From the NCBI RefSeq assembly GCF_025460835.1, contig NZ_JAMXAY010000007.1:1-64000 (forward strand): a DNA stretch of 64,000 bases, read 5' to 3'. The position numbers and the translations under genes are program-made. The DNA comes from Parapedobacter soli. GTDB lineage: Bacteria > Bacteroidota > Bacteroidia > Sphingobacteriales > Sphingobacteriaceae. Positions 53,136 through 63,046 of the stretch are shown here, in pieces; position 1 is the stretch's first letter, and every line of letters begins with the position of its first letter. Below the pieces are notes generated by a model. It did no database searches, was not told the DNA's origin, and saw only the letters and a program-made list of their open reading frames with translations.

Positions 53136-55730
53136 ATGAATTTCAACAACTATACAATCAAAGCACAGGAAGCCATCCAAAAGGCTTCCGAGATTGCAGT
53201 GGGCAACCAGCAGCAATCCATCGAAACAGCACACCTGCTGAAAGCACTGCTCGTGGTGGATGAAAACGTGGTAAGCCATCTGCTCAAAAAGCTGAACGTA
53301 AACGTTAAGCATGTGGATGAAGAGCTCGACAAGCAAATCGCCACGTTTCCGAAAGTGAGCGGCAGTAACATCTACCTGTCGTCCGGAGCGAACGCAGCGT
53401 TACAGAAAGCCCAATCGTACCTGAAGGAATTCAAGGATGAGTTCGTATCCATTGAGCACATCCTGCTGGGTATCCTCAATGTGGGTGATAAAACTGCGTC
53501 GCTGCTGAAAGATCAAGGTGTGACCGAAAAAGACTTGAAAAAAGCCATCAGCGAGCTCCGCGGAAACTCGCGGGTAACCGACCAGAACGCCGAGGCGACC
53601 TATAACGCGCTCAACAAATATGCGCGCAACCTCAACGAGTTCGCCGAATCTGGTAAGCTGGACCCCGTCATCGGCCGCGACGACGAAATCCGGCGGGTCA
53701 TCCAGATCCTCTCGCGCCGCACGAAAAACAATCCGATACTCGTAGGGGAACCCGGCGTTGGTAAAACAGCCATTGCCGAGGGTATTGCCCACCGTATCAT
53801 CAAAGGGGATGTCCCCGAGAACCTGAAGACAAAAACAGTCTTCTCGCTCGACATGGGTGCGCTGATTGCAGGAGCCAAATACAAAGGCGAATTTGAGGAA
53901 CGGCTGAAGGCAGTCGTGAAGGAAGTGACACAAAGCGATGGCGAAATCATCCTATTTATCGACGAGATACACACGCTTGTAGGTGCGGGCGGTGGCGAAG
54001 GGGCCATGGACGCGGCCAATATCCTCAAGCCGGCACTGTCGCGCGGCGAACTGCGCGCAATTGGTGCCACGACACTCAACGAATACCAGAAATACTTCGA
54101 GAAAGACAAAGCATTGGAACGCCGCTTCCAGAAAGTAATGGTCGAAGAGCCGGATACACAGGATGCTATTTCCATCCTCCGCGGGCTGAAGGAACGCTAT
54201 GAAACCCACCATAAGGTGCGCATACTCGATGAAGCCATCATTGCAGCGGTGGAACTATCGCAGCGATACATCGCCGATCGGTTTCTGCCAGACAAGGCCA
54301 TCGACCTTATGGATGAGGCCGCTTCGAAACTCCGGCTGGAAATGGACTCCGTCCCTGAAGCGGTGGACGAAATAGAACGTCGCATCATGCAGCTGGAAAT
54401 CGAGCGGGAGGCAATCAAACGGGAGAAAGACACCAAAGAAGTGGAGGAGCTTAGCGAGGAAATCGCGAACCTCAGTGCGGAGCGCGATTCCCTACGTGCG
54501 GCATGGCAAAGCGAAAAAACACTGGTTGATAGTGTCAACCAAGAGATCGAAAAAATCGAAAATTACAAGCTCGAAGCAGATCAGGCCGAACGCGCCGGCG
54601 ATTACGGCCGGGTTGCTGAAATACGTTACGGCCGCATCAAAGAGTCACAGGACAAAGTGGAAGCACTGAAAAAAGAGCTTGCCGAAAAACAGAGCGACAC
54701 GCGGATGCTTAAAGAGGAAGTAACCGCCGAGGATATTGCCGGCGTGGTATCGCGCTGGACCGGAATACCGGTAGCCAAGATGGTACAAAGCGAACGTGAC
54801 AAATTGCTACACCTTGAAGAAGAATTGCACAAGCGCATAGCCGGACAAAACGAGGCCATCGAAGCAGTTTCTGACGCCATCCGGCGGTCACGTGCCGGGC
54901 TGGGTGACAAACATCGCCCCATAGGGTCATTCATTTTCCTGGGTACCACAGGCGTCGGGAAAACCGAACTGGCGAAGGCGTTAGCCGAATTCCTTTTCAG
55001 CGATGAACACTCCATGGTGCGCATAGACATGAGTGAATACCAAGAGCGGCATGCGGTGTCACGCCTCATCGGCGCGCCCCCGGGTTATGTGGGTTACGAC
55101 GAAGGAGGCCAGCTTACCGAGGCCATCCGGCGCAGGCCCTACGCCGTGATACTGCTAGACGAGATAGAGAAAGCGCACCCCGATGTGTTCAATATCCTGT
55201 TACAGGTATTGGACGACGGGCACCTTACAGACAACAAGGGGCGCGTGGTGAACTTCAAGAATACCATCATCATCATGACGTCCAATATCGGGTCGCACCT
55301 CATCCAAGAGAATTTCAGCAACCTGTCGGAAGAAAACCATGATGAGGTAATGGCCAGGACACAAAACGAGGTACTTGAGCTGCTTCAGAAATCCATGCGG
55401 CCGGAATTCCTGAACCGCATTGACGAAATCATCATGTTTACGCCGCTGAGCCGCGACGAGATCGGCGAAATCGTACACATGCAGTTCTCGAACCTGCAAA
55501 AGCAGTTGGCAGAGATGGGCATCCAGCTTTCGGCCAGCGAAGAAGCGCTCGATTGGCTGGCACAGCTGGGCTACGACCCCCAATATGGTGCCCGCCCGCT
55601 CAAGCGGGTGATACAAAAACATATCCTCAACGAGCTGTCCAAAGAGATTTTGGCAGGTAAAATCGATAAGGAAGCCAAAGTAAGGCTGGATATGTTTGAC
55701 AATAAGTTCGTGTTCCTGAACGAGCAGTAG
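53136..55730 (+). CDS. clpB: ATP-dependent chaperone ClpB (Hsp100 disaggregase)
   Basis: 864 residues from [17 protein letters not shown], the common start in Bacteroidota; the frame is open 26 codons upstream. N-terminal Clp repeat domain (1-145), AAA+ module one with Walker A GEPGVGKT and Walker B LFIDEIH, coiled-coil middle domain (about 400-525, [20 protein letters not shown]), AAA+ module two with GTTGVGKT and [14 protein letters not shown]-terminal D2 small domain ending [16 protein letters not shown]. It rescues aggregated proteins with DnaK. A terminator follows. Confidence 0.97.
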   Translation: MNFNNYTIKAQEAIQKASEIAVGNQQQSIETAHLLKALLVVDENVVSHLLKKLNVNVKHVDEELDKQIATFPKVSGSNIYLSSGANAALQKAQSYLKEFKDEFVSIEHILLGILNVGDKTASLLKDQGVTEKDLKKAISELRGNSRVTDQNAEATYNALNKYARNLNEFAESGKLDPVIGRDDEIRRVIQILSRRTKNNPILVGEPGVGKTAIAEGIAHRIIKGDVPENLKTKTVFSLDMGALIAGAKYKGEFEERLKAVVKEVTQSDGEIILFIDEIHTLVGAGGGEGAMDAANILKPALSRGELRAIGATTLNEYQKYFEKDKALERRFQKVMVEEPDTQDAISILRGLKERYETHHKVRILDEAIIAAVELSQRYIADRFLPDKAIDLMDEAASKLRLEMDSVPEAVDEIERRIMQLEIEREAIKREKDTKEVEELSEEIANLSAERDSLRAAWQSEKTLVDSVNQEIEKIENYKLEADQAERAGDYGRVAEIRYGRIKESQDKVEALKKELAEKQSDTRMLKEEVTAEDIAGVVSRWTGIPVAKMVQSERDKLLHLEEELHKRIAGQNEAIEAVSDAIRRSRAGLGDKHRPIGSFIFLGTTGVGKTELAKALAEFLFSDEHSMVRIDMSEYQERHAVSRLIGAPPGYVGYDEGGQLTEAIRRRPYAVILLDEIEKAHPDVFNILLQVLDDGHLTDNKGRVVNFKNTIIIMTSNIGSHLIQENFSNLSEENHDEVMARTQNEVLELLQKSMRPEFLNRIDEIIMFTPLSRDEIGEIVHMQFSNLQKQLAEMGIQLSASEEALDWLAQLGYDPQYGARPLKRVIQKHILNELSKEILAGKIDKEAKVRLDMFDNKFVFLNEQ

Positions 55731-55754
55731 ACCAACAATAATAAGTTAAAAACC

Positions 55755-55808
55755 GATAGGCTGTATGGAGTGGTTAGGTACCGCGACGTACAGCCTGTCT
55801 CGTTTTTG
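55755..55808 (+). terminator. Intrinsic terminator of clpB
   Basis: GATAGGCTGTA (55755-55765) pairs with TACAGCCTGTC (55789-55799), 11 bp with one T-G wobble, and is followed by TCGTTTTTG. It lies 24 bp after the clpB stop. Confidence 0.75.
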
Positions 55809-55849
55809 TACAATTTTTGATAACTTTACTGCAAAGTAAGGGAGTATCC

Positions 55850-58372
55850 ATGCCTACCCGAGACATACAACCAACGAGGAGCGTAAGGCACAAAGTCATC
55901 TTTGTCTTTCTATCGTGCGCCGTTTCGTTGGTTTTGGCGTGGGTAATCAGCCGGGTCGCGTTTACCGAAATCATGGATACGGTGGAAAGCATCACCACAC
56001 CCGACCCTAAATTGGAAATCGTGAGTGGAATCTCGCGCGATATCATGCGTCTCGACCAACTGCAACGGGCACAGGCCTTCGGTGGCCGTACTGCCTATAA
56101 TAGCTTCTCAAAAGAATCGGCAGCGATCGTCAATTCACTCGACTCATTGAAAGGGTTGTATGAAGGCAGCGACGTTCAGCAATCGCGTATCGACTCGATA
56201 AAGACCCTACTCCGCCAGCGCGACAAACTTTTCACAGCCTATGTGAAAGTGCGCGAAAAAGTGGTAGACAGTAAGGAGTTTTCCGAGCAATTGCAATCGC
56301 TTAGCGACATCATCTATGAGCCCAATACGGAAAGCAAAGTCGTTACCACTGAACGCAAACGCCGAACCACGACAATAGCTGGCGACACGAGTGCGGTGAC
56401 TATGCCCACCCCACCAGACGACCGCAGCTTTTTTTCACGCGTTTTCGGCAGAAAACGTGCCGAACAGCCACAGCAGGTAGTGGAAGAGCGGCGCATGGTG
56501 GAGGAGGAAATGGAAACCATCATAGACACCATCAGGGCTAGCCAGCCTGACAGCATATTGGCCCGGATAGACAGCGCTGTGCAGCGTTTCCAAACCCTCC
56601 AACAACAGCAACGGGAGCAATTCGTGGATCGCGAAATGGAACTGACGGTTGCCAGTAACGTACTTATCAGCAACATGCTCAGCATCCTGCATTCGGTAGA
56701 GAACGAGGCAATGCAACAGATGGAGGTTGATAACCTTCAGGCCAAAGCGGTGGTAAGTGAAAGCGTATGGCGCATCGGTGGCATCATCCTCGCATTTTTT
56801 TTCATCACGGCCATAATGGTATACTTGATATTAGCCGATATCAGGCGGAGCAACACCTACCGGATTGCGCTGGAAGCTGCCAAAGAAGAAGCAGAATACC
56901 ACGCGGCCGCTAAGCAACGTTTCCTAGCCAATATGAGCCATGAGCTGCGTACGCCCCTGCAATCCATCATCGGTTATTCAGAACAGCTTAAACAAACAGA
57001 TAGCGACAGCAATGCCAAAGTGGACGCCATCTATCAGTCGTCCGAACACCTCCTCCAAATTGTCAATGAAATATTGGATTACAGTCGCATCACGTCAGGT
57101 AAGATCACACTGAACGACAAACCGTTTGCGGTGGAAGGACTCGTAAGCAGCATCGTGGCCGCAATGAAAGCACAGGCACATGCCAAGGGGCTTGACCTCG
57201 TGTTAAATACGCGCATCCTCGGCTCAGGGCACCTCATCGGCGATGCATTCCGCATCAAGCAAATCCTTTTCAACTTACTGAGCAATGCCGTCAAGTTTAC
57301 TGACCAAGGAAAAGTATCGCTCGATGTCAGCACGGTGGTCTACGACAAAAAAACCGAGCTGAATATCGTCGTAAAAGATACAGGGAAAGGCATACCGAAG
57401 GCTGACATCAGCCGCATTTTTGACGATTTCGAGCAATCTGAAAGTGCCAATTCAGGCACGCACTTCGGCAGTGGGTTGGGATTAAGCATCGTCAAAACCA
57501 TCTGTGAGAGCATGGGTGGGCAGATCCATGTCGACAGCACCAAGGGGGTTGGCTCGGTATTCAAGGTAAATCTACCACTTAAGACCTACGAGAAGCCGCT
57601 GCCCGTTGCTGACGGCCAACAGCCGGACATCTCACATGCTCCCCTGGAGGGCAGTGTATGGATTATAGACGACGACCGTCTTATCCTGGCATTGTACCAA
57701 AGTATACTCGATAGATATGCCGTATCCTACCGGTGCTTCCACTCGCCAACAGCGGTACTGGATGCACCGTGGGACCCCGCGGTGAAGGCCATACTGATGG
57801 ACATCCGGATGCCGGAGATGGACGGCACACAGCTGAGCCGTGCGCTGCGCCAGAAAATCGATTCGACGGAAGTGAATATTTACGCCTGTACCGCACAGGT
57901 GCTCCCCGAAGAGCAGGAGCATATCCTTGCCCAAGGGTTTGACGGGTTACTGCTCAAACCTTTCAAAGAGGCCGATTTGCTTCGGCTACTGGGCATTTCA
58001 GTGCCCGCCCGCGTGACGGCCAACAACCAGACAGAATTATCGGCAATCCGACACATGGCGCTGGATGACGAAGAACAGATACGCAATATCATAGACCATT
58101 ACCTCAGGGATACAGCGTCAGACATAAAGGCATTGAAAAAACACTACAATAAGGCCGACTTAGCCGATGTGGAGCTGCTGCTGCATCGCCTCGCCGGCCG
58201 CACGGCCCAAGTGGGGGGCGAAAAAATCGCTTTCCACCTGCGGAAAATGGAAATCGACGTACGGAGTGGAGAGCTGCCGGAGAGGGCAGAATTGGAAAAA
58301 GGTATCAACATGCTGGAGAACTTCTCTCAGCAATTGCAGATACATACCCCTACGGCCGCAACTGCCACATAA
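55850..58372 (+). CDS. Hybrid sensor histidine kinase with receiver and HPt domains
   Basis: 840 residues. Start at 55850, preceded by AGGGAG; the frame extends 11 codons further. Membrane helix one (about 18-38), a large periplasmic sensor region (40-300) with a long Arg/Glu-rich coiled stretch, membrane helix two (about 305-327), HisKA with H364 (MSHELRTP), HATPase with NLLSNAVKFTD, DTGKGIP and GSGLGLSI. Receiver domain: IIDDD, phospho-acceptor D651 in ILMDIRMPEMDG, and LKPF. HPt helix bundle: H779 in LLHRLAGRTAQVG. No output regulator is adjacent, so the phosphorelay partner is elsewhere. Signal unknown. Confidence 0.9.
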   Translation: MPTRDIQPTRSVRHKVIFVFLSCAVSLVLAWVISRVAFTEIMDTVESITTPDPKLEIVSGISRDIMRLDQLQRAQAFGGRTAYNSFSKESAAIVNSLDSLKGLYEGSDVQQSRIDSIKTLLRQRDKLFTAYVKVREKVVDSKEFSEQLQSLSDIIYEPNTESKVVTTERKRRTTTIAGDTSAVTMPTPPDDRSFFSRVFGRKRAEQPQQVVEERRMVEEEMETIIDTIRASQPDSILARIDSAVQRFQTLQQQQREQFVDREMELTVASNVLISNMLSILHSVENEAMQQMEVDNLQAKAVVSESVWRIGGIILAFFFITAIMVYLILADIRRSNTYRIALEAAKEEAEYHAAAKQRFLANMSHELRTPLQSIIGYSEQLKQTDSDSNAKVDAIYQSSEHLLQIVNEILDYSRITSGKITLNDKPFAVEGLVSSIVAAMKAQAHAKGLDLVLNTRILGSGHLIGDAFRIKQILFNLLSNAVKFTDQGKVSLDVSTVVYDKKTELNIVVKDTGKGIPKADISRIFDDFEQSESANSGTHFGSGLGLSIVKTICESMGGQIHVDSTKGVGSVFKVNLPLKTYEKPLPVADGQQPDISHAPLEGSVWIIDDDRLILALYQSILDRYAVSYRCFHSPTAVLDAPWDPAVKAILMDIRMPEMDGTQLSRALRQKIDSTEVNIYACTAQVLPEEQEHILAQGFDGLLLKPFKEADLLRLLGISVPARVTANNQTELSAIRHMALDDEEQIRNIIDHYLRDTASDIKALKKHYNKADLADVELLLHRLAGRTAQVGGEKIAFHLRKMEIDVRSGELPERAELEKGINMLENFSQQLQIHTPTAATAT

Positions 58373-58425
58373 ACCCGATTGGCATTGCACAGCAGCCTTT
58401 TTTTATCTATTTTTACCGAAAAACT

Positions 58426-59229
58426 ATGCCCCATACCCCACCCCCGCCCCAAGACACCCCTCCAAAAGCGTTCGATAGATTACTGACTGTGCTGCATACA
58501 CTGCGTTCCGAATGCCCATGGGACAAGAAGCAAACCATGGAAACACTCCGCCACCTGAGCATCGAAGAAATGTATGAGCTTGGCGATGCCATATTGGACA
58601 ACGACCTCGGAGAAGTAAAGAAAGAACTTGGCGACCTGATGATGCACTTGGTGTTCTACGCGCGGATCGCCGAAGAACAAGGTGCGTTTGACGTGGTAGA
58701 CGTACTCAACGGTGTATGCGAAAAGCTGATTTCGCGCCATCCGCATATCTATGGCGATGTAGCCGTGGATAATGAAGATGACGTGAAGCGGAATTGGGAG
58801 CAGCTCAAGCTCAAAGAAGGCAACAAATCGGTACTGGCAGGTGTGCCCCGGTCGCTACCTGCGCTGGTAAAAGCCTACCGGATACAGGATAAGGTGCGCG
58901 GCGTTGGGTTTGACTGGGAGGAAAAACAACAGGTATGGCAGAAAGTAGAGGAAGAGCTGGAGGAGTTCAAACAAGAGTTTGATGTAACGTCCAATAAGAC
59001 CCTCGATACGGAAAAAGCGGAAGCTGAATTCGGCGACCTACTGTTCTCCCTGGTCAACTATGCCCGCTTTGTAGGCATCAACCCCGAGAATGCGCTCGAA
59101 CGGACCAACAAGAAGTTTATCAAGCGGTTCAACTACCTGGAGGCGCGCGCAAAGGAAACCGGCAAGAGCCTGAAAGAAATGACCCTCGCCGAGATGGACG
59201 TCTTTTGGGAAGAAGCCAAAGGCCTGTAG
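58426..59229 (+). CDS. mazG: Nucleoside triphosphate pyrophosphohydrolase MazG
   Basis: 267 residues with two MazG helical domains (about 15-130 and 150-260). First domain: ECPWDKKQTMETLRHLSIEEMYEL and EVKKELGDLMMHLVFYARI; second: WQKVEEELEEFKQEF and EAEFGDLLFSLVNYAR. The paired EExxE and ExxD metal sites are intact. It clears non-canonical NTPs and can lower ppGpp. It lies 53 bp after the kinase. Confidence 0.93.
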   Translation: MPHTPPPPQDTPPKAFDRLLTVLHTLRSECPWDKKQTMETLRHLSIEEMYELGDAILDNDLGEVKKELGDLMMHLVFYARIAEEQGAFDVVDVLNGVCEKLISRHPHIYGDVAVDNEDDVKRNWEQLKLKEGNKSVLAGVPRSLPALVKAYRIQDKVRGVGFDWEEKQQVWQKVEEELEEFKQEFDVTSNKTLDTEKAEAEFGDLLFSLVNYARFVGINPENALERTNKKFIKRFNYLEARAKETGKSLKEMTLAEMDVFWEEAKGL

Positions 59230-59230
59230 G

Positions 59231-60331
59231 CTACAACTCGCCGTGCTGGAATATGTTCTCGCCGGCACCCTGTTTTTTCAGCAACACAAAATGTGACCGA
59301 ACTGCCTTGATTGCTGGGTAGCAGGTATAAGGTAAATTATACTCTTGGGCATACCGCCTTATGATGGGCGTAATATAAGGGTAATAGGTATGGGCCACAT
59401 GGGGAAACAGGTGATGCGCCACATGGTGGGTAAATCCGCCGAAGAGGAAATTGGCAATCGCGCTGTCTGCACTGAAATCCTTGGTAACCATCATTTGGTG
59501 CTCCGCCCACGTGACATCCATCTTGCCATCAGGGGGTGGCAGTGGAAAAACAGCAGTTTCATCCACATGGGTGGATATCAACGCAATGACACCCAGCAAG
59601 CTCCCGAAGATGTGCATGCACAACCACCCCAAAACTACGATATACCACGGTTGATTGAGCACCATGATCGGAACAGCTATCAGGTAAAATAGATTGAATA
59701 GCTTAGCTGCGAACAACTTGTAATATTCCCGCTTGGGAATCTTCATGATACGCTTTATATAGTTATCCTTGGTACCGAAGAAATCCTTAAAATCACGTAT
59801 AAACAGCCAGTTGAGTGTATACAGCGGATACAACATAAACATATAAATATGTTGGTAACGGTGCTGGTTCAGGTATTCGCTATCAGGGAATATGCGCACC
59901 AGGTCACTCTGCTTGATATCCGTATCCCAATGCTGGATATTCGGGTAAGGGTGGTGCAACGCATTGTGGCGCTTGGCCCACAACCAGCTGTTGCTTCCAA
60001 AAAGCTCCAATACATACATAAACCGCTGGTTGTGCTTGCGCTTTTTGAATACCGACCCGTGCGCTGCATCGTGGAACGCATTGATGAACAGCATGATCAT
60101 CGAAAACCCCAACAAAATATAACATAGGAACAGTAAAGGGGTCGAGTTGCCGAACACTAAAATACTGGCATACAGTCCAAGATATAGAAAAAGCAAGAAG
60201 TACGTTTTCACCACGTTCCGGCGCTGTATGCGTTTATCGCCAAGTACTTTTTCCTGTACCTCTTTTTGCAGTTTCTTGAAGAAATCATCGGGCCCGGGTT
60301 TTTTATATGTTGGTTTCACCAATGTCTCCAT
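59231..60331 (-). CDS. Membrane fatty acid desaturase
   Basis: 366 residues. Diiron desaturase with three His clusters: HDAAHGS (about 88), HNALHHPYPN (about 122), and HHVAHHLFPH (about 300). Four to six hydrophobic segments surround them (LLFLYLGLYASILVFG, LLFLCYILLGFSMIMLFI). It introduces double bonds into acyl chains of membrane lipids. No electron donor is fused or adjacent. A -7 box TACCTTTG is upstream. Convergent with mazG, separated by 1 bp. Confidence 0.92.
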   Translation of the reverse strand: METLVKPTYKKPGPDDFFKKLQKEVQEKVLGDKRIQRRNVVKTYFLLFLYLGLYASILVFGNSTPLLFLCYILLGFSMIMLFINAFHDAAHGSVFKKRKHNQRFMYVLELFGSNSWLWAKRHNALHHPYPNIQHWDTDIKQSDLVRIFPDSEYLNQHRYQHIYMFMLYPLYTLNWLFIRDFKDFFGTKDNYIKRIMKIPKREYYKLFAAKLFNLFYLIAVPIMVLNQPWYIVVLGWLCMHIFGSLLGVIALISTHVDETAVFPLPPPDGKMDVTWAEHQMMVTKDFSADSAIANFLFGGFTHHVAHHLFPHVAHTYYPYITPIIRRYAQEYNLPYTCYPAIKAVRSHFVLLKKQGAGENIFQHGEL

Positions 60332-60361
60332 ACTTCACTTATAATTAAGATTCTGACACCC

Positions 60362-60369
60362 CAAAGGTA
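60362..60369 (-). promoter_or_regulatory. -7 promoter element of the desaturase
   Basis: TACCTTTG on the minus strand, 30 bp before the ATG, a perfect TAnnTTTG match. No -33 match is evident. Confidence 0.4.
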
Positions 60370-60493
60370 GTAATATTCGCCTAAAACCGCCACCATGAAC
60401 GTCGGAATGATTTCCCACATTGACAAAACGATGACCGACCGGCGAAGTCCACGCATCTGATTTCACCAATAAATCCGTATTTTCGCACGCAAT

Positions 60494-61489
60494 ATGGAAA
60501 CAGTAGTGAGCGGCATCCGCAGTACCGGGAAATTACATCTGGGAAATTATTATGGGGCAGTTACCAACTTCGTGCAGATGCAGCACGAACACAACTGCTA
60601 TTTTTTTATTGCAGACCTGCACTCATTGACTACCCATCCCACACCGGCCGACCTCCATACCAACGTGCGGCAGGTAGCCGTGGAATACCTCGCGGCAGGT
60701 ATTGACCCCGATGTCGCCACCATCTACGTCCAATCGGACGTACCGGAAGTAACGGAGCTGTACCTTTACCTCAACATGAACAGTTACCTGGGCGAGCTTG
60801 AGCGGGCCACCTCATTCAAGGACAAGGTACGGGCCAATCCCGACAACGTGAATGCGGGCCTCCTCACCTATCCCGTGCTGATGGCTGCCGATATCCTGCT
60901 GCACCACGCCACGAAAGTACCGGTAGGGAAAGACCAAGAGCAACACCTCGAAATGACGCGCACCTTTGCCAACCGTTTTAACCGGATGTATGAAACCGAA
61001 TATTTCACCGAGCCTCATGCGTTTTCGTTCAATAAGCAACTCGTCAAGATACCGGGATTAGACGGCAAGGGCAAAATGGGCAAATCTGAAGGGGAAGCGA
61101 ATGCCATTTTCCTGTCGGACACACCGGAAGCCATCCGTAAAAAGGTAATGCGGGCGGTAACCGATAGCGGGCCCACCGAACCCAACCAGCAGAAGCCTGA
61201 GGTAATCCAGAACCTGTTTACCCTGCTCGAAGCAGTCTCCACACCCGATACAGTAAAGCATTTCGATGATCTGTACAATTCTTGTCAGATCCGCTACGGC
61301 GACCTTAAAAAGCAACTGGCAGAAGATATGATTGCCGCCACGGCATCCGTCCGCACACGTATTGCTGAAATTTCAAATGATAACGACTATATTAGCAAAA
61401 CAATTCGCCAAGGGAACGAAAAGGCCCGCGAAAGCGCACGGAAAACCTTGGCGGAAGTACGCGAAATTATCGGTTTCAAGAAATTCTAG
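60494..61489 (+). CDS. trpS: Tryptophanyl-tRNA synthetase
   Basis: 331 residues, normal for bacterial TrpRS. Class I signatures: a HIGH-like GKLHLGNYYGA at 12-22 and a KMSKS-like GKMGKSEG. Other conserved parts are FIADLHSLTT, LTYPVLMAADILLHHA and VGKDQEQHLEMTR. Charges tRNA-Trp. A TATTTTCG box lies just before the ATG (60478-60485). Followed by a deoxynucleoside kinase gene after a short repeat tract. Confidence 0.96.
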   Translation: METVVSGIRSTGKLHLGNYYGAVTNFVQMQHEHNCYFFIADLHSLTTHPTPADLHTNVRQVAVEYLAAGIDPDVATIYVQSDVPEVTELYLYLNMNSYLGELERATSFKDKVRANPDNVNAGLLTYPVLMAADILLHHATKVPVGKDQEQHLEMTRTFANRFNRMYETEYFTEPHAFSFNKQLVKIPGLDGKGKMGKSEGEANAIFLSDTPEAIRKKVMRAVTDSGPTEPNQQKPEVIQNLFTLLEAVSTPDTVKHFDDLYNSCQIRYGDLKKQLAEDMIAATASVRTRIAEISNDNDYISKTIRQGNEKARESARKTLAEVREIIGFKKF

Positions 61490-61490
61490 T

Positions 61491-61532
61491 ATTAGACAGT
61501 AGACAACAGACATTAGACTATTGACTTACGAC
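61491..61532. repeat. Tandem 7-bp repeat between trpS and the deoxynucleoside kinase gene
   Basis: Six contiguous heptamers of the form NNNNGAC: ATTAGAC, AGTAGAC, AACAGAC, ATTAGAC, TATTGAC, TTACGAC. They fill nearly all of the 50-bp gap, and the next gene begins 7 bp after the last one. Confidence 0.75.
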
Positions 61533-61539
61533 TGAAAGC

Positions 61540-62154
61540 ATGCACATAGCCATCGTAGGAAATATCGGCGCGGGCAAGACCACGCTCACCCAATTACTCG
61601 CCGCCCACCTCAACTGGACACCCCAGTTCGAGGCGGTAGATGACAATCCATACCTGGAGGATTTTTATAGCGACATGAAACGCTGGGCGTTTAACTTACA
61701 GATTTTTTTCCTCAACAGCCGCTTCCGGCACATCGTAAAGCTACAGCAGCAAGAAACGAACATTATCCAGGATCGCACCATTTACGAAGACGCTTATATC
61801 TTTGCCGAAAACCTGTACGACATGGGATTGATGAGTGCCCGTGATTTCGAAAACTATAGTAATATTTTCGAAAGTATCGTATCATACATCAAACCACCCG
61901 ACCTATTGATTTACCTCAGGGCGTCCGTATCCACATTGGTAGAAAACATCCAGACCAGAGGCCGGGAGTATGAAGCCAACATCCGCCTGGATTACCTGTC
62001 TAAACTCAATGCGAAATACGAAAAGTGGATCAAGAATTATAAGGAAGGAAAGCTGCTTATCCTCGACAAGGATAAGCTAGACTTTGCCAATAATCCCGAA
62101 GACCTGGGCTTCGTAGTTCAAAAAATCGAGGCGGAGTTGTTCGGGCTATTCTAG
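61540..62154 (+). CDS. Deoxynucleoside kinase
   Basis: 204 residues. P-loop at the N-terminus (IVGNIGAGKTTL), substrate residues in the segment FEAVDDNPYLEDFYSD, the DRS-like motif IIQDRTIYEDAYIFA, and a lid region (SVSTLVENIQTRGREYE). It phosphorylates deoxynucleosides (dGuo/dAdo/dCyd type) for dNTP salvage. Located 50 bp after trpS. Confidence 0.92.
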   Translation: MHIAIVGNIGAGKTTLTQLLAAHLNWTPQFEAVDDNPYLEDFYSDMKRWAFNLQIFFLNSRFRHIVKLQQQETNIIQDRTIYEDAYIFAENLYDMGLMSARDFENYSNIFESIVSYIKPPDLLIYLRASVSTLVENIQTRGREYEANIRLDYLSKLNAKYEKWIKNYKEGKLLILDKDKLDFANNPEDLGFVVQKIEAELFGLF

Positions 62155-62172
62155 CGCCCGGTCACTGCCCGA

Positions 62173-63021
62173 TTATTGCCCGCTCAAAATATTCCGGAAA
62201 TTGATGACGCTTTGCTTCACATCTCCGGCATTGTCATCCCAATTATGTTCATATTCGGCGGAGATATTACCTTTGAATCCCTGCCGTTTCAGCTCTGCAA
62301 TGAGGCCCTCCACATTGCACACGCCGGTACCCCAGTGCACATCGTGTGTTTTCGGCGATTCGGCCTCCAGATCTTTGAAATGCAAACTCACCAAGTGTCC
62401 GTCGTATTGCTTCAGGCTTTCCACCGGGTCTAACCCCGAACGCACCCAATGGCCAACGTCAGCACAGGCTCCCACGTATTTGCTGTTGGCCGTGGCAATC
62501 GCATCCAGTACCACCTGGGGGCTCCAATAATGCGACGGCTGCGGGTGGTTGTGGATGCCCACCTTGATTTTATATTTGTTGGCCAGCTGGCCGATCAACG
62601 GCAAGAATTCCTCCTTGGGCTCAGAATTGATTACTTTAATACCCATCGCCTTCGCAAAATCAAACAGTTGCCGCCATTCCTCTTCATTGTTTCCGTTCAC
62701 CACACCAAATGCGCAGAGTTTCACGCCCTTCTTTTTCAACGCCTTTAAAATAGCTTTACGCTTTGCAGGTTCCATCTTGTAGTCCATCACCCCCTCGAAG
62801 CCGCCGCCTAGCGTCTGGCCATTGTAGGCCTCTACAGAATTAAGCCCAGCACTGAGTGTTTTATCTACTGCCTCAAAAAAAGTGAACCGGTTGAACGTAT
62901 ATGTCTGTGCGGACAGATACCAGCCCAATTTCCGCTCCGGCTGTTGGGCATTAGCCAGCGTCGGGTACAAGCCCAGAGTTACCAAAGCCAGGAGAACGAG
63001 TTGTTTTAATTGCTTTCTCAT
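62173..63021 (-). CDS. Exported sugar phosphate isomerase/epimerase-like TIM-barrel protein
   Basis: 282 residues. N-terminal signal peptide (LVLLALVTLGLYPTLANAQ), then a xylose isomerase-like TIM barrel: LGWYLSAQTYTFNRFTFFEAVDK, VKLCAFGVVNGNN, VGIHNHPQPSHYWSP, GACADVGHWVRSGLDPVESL and ISAEYEHNWDDN. His, Asp and Glu residues in those segments fit the metal site. Export to the periplasm is common for these proteins in Bacteroidota sugar loci. The aldo/keto reductase gene precedes it, 25 bp upstream. Confidence 0.88.
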   Translation of the reverse strand: MRKQLKQLVLLALVTLGLYPTLANAQQPERKLGWYLSAQTYTFNRFTFFEAVDKTLSAGLNSVEAYNGQTLGGGFEGVMDYKMEPAKRKAILKALKKKGVKLCAFGVVNGNNEEEWRQLFDFAKAMGIKVINSEPKEEFLPLIGQLANKYKIKVGIHNHPQPSHYWSPQVVLDAIATANSKYVGACADVGHWVRSGLDPVESLKQYDGHLVSLHFKDLEAESPKTHDVHWGTGVCNVEGLIAELKRQGFKGNISAEYEHNWDDNAGDVKQSVINFRNILSGQ

Positions 63022-63046
63022 ATTGTTTAAATTTTTCTAAAAAATG

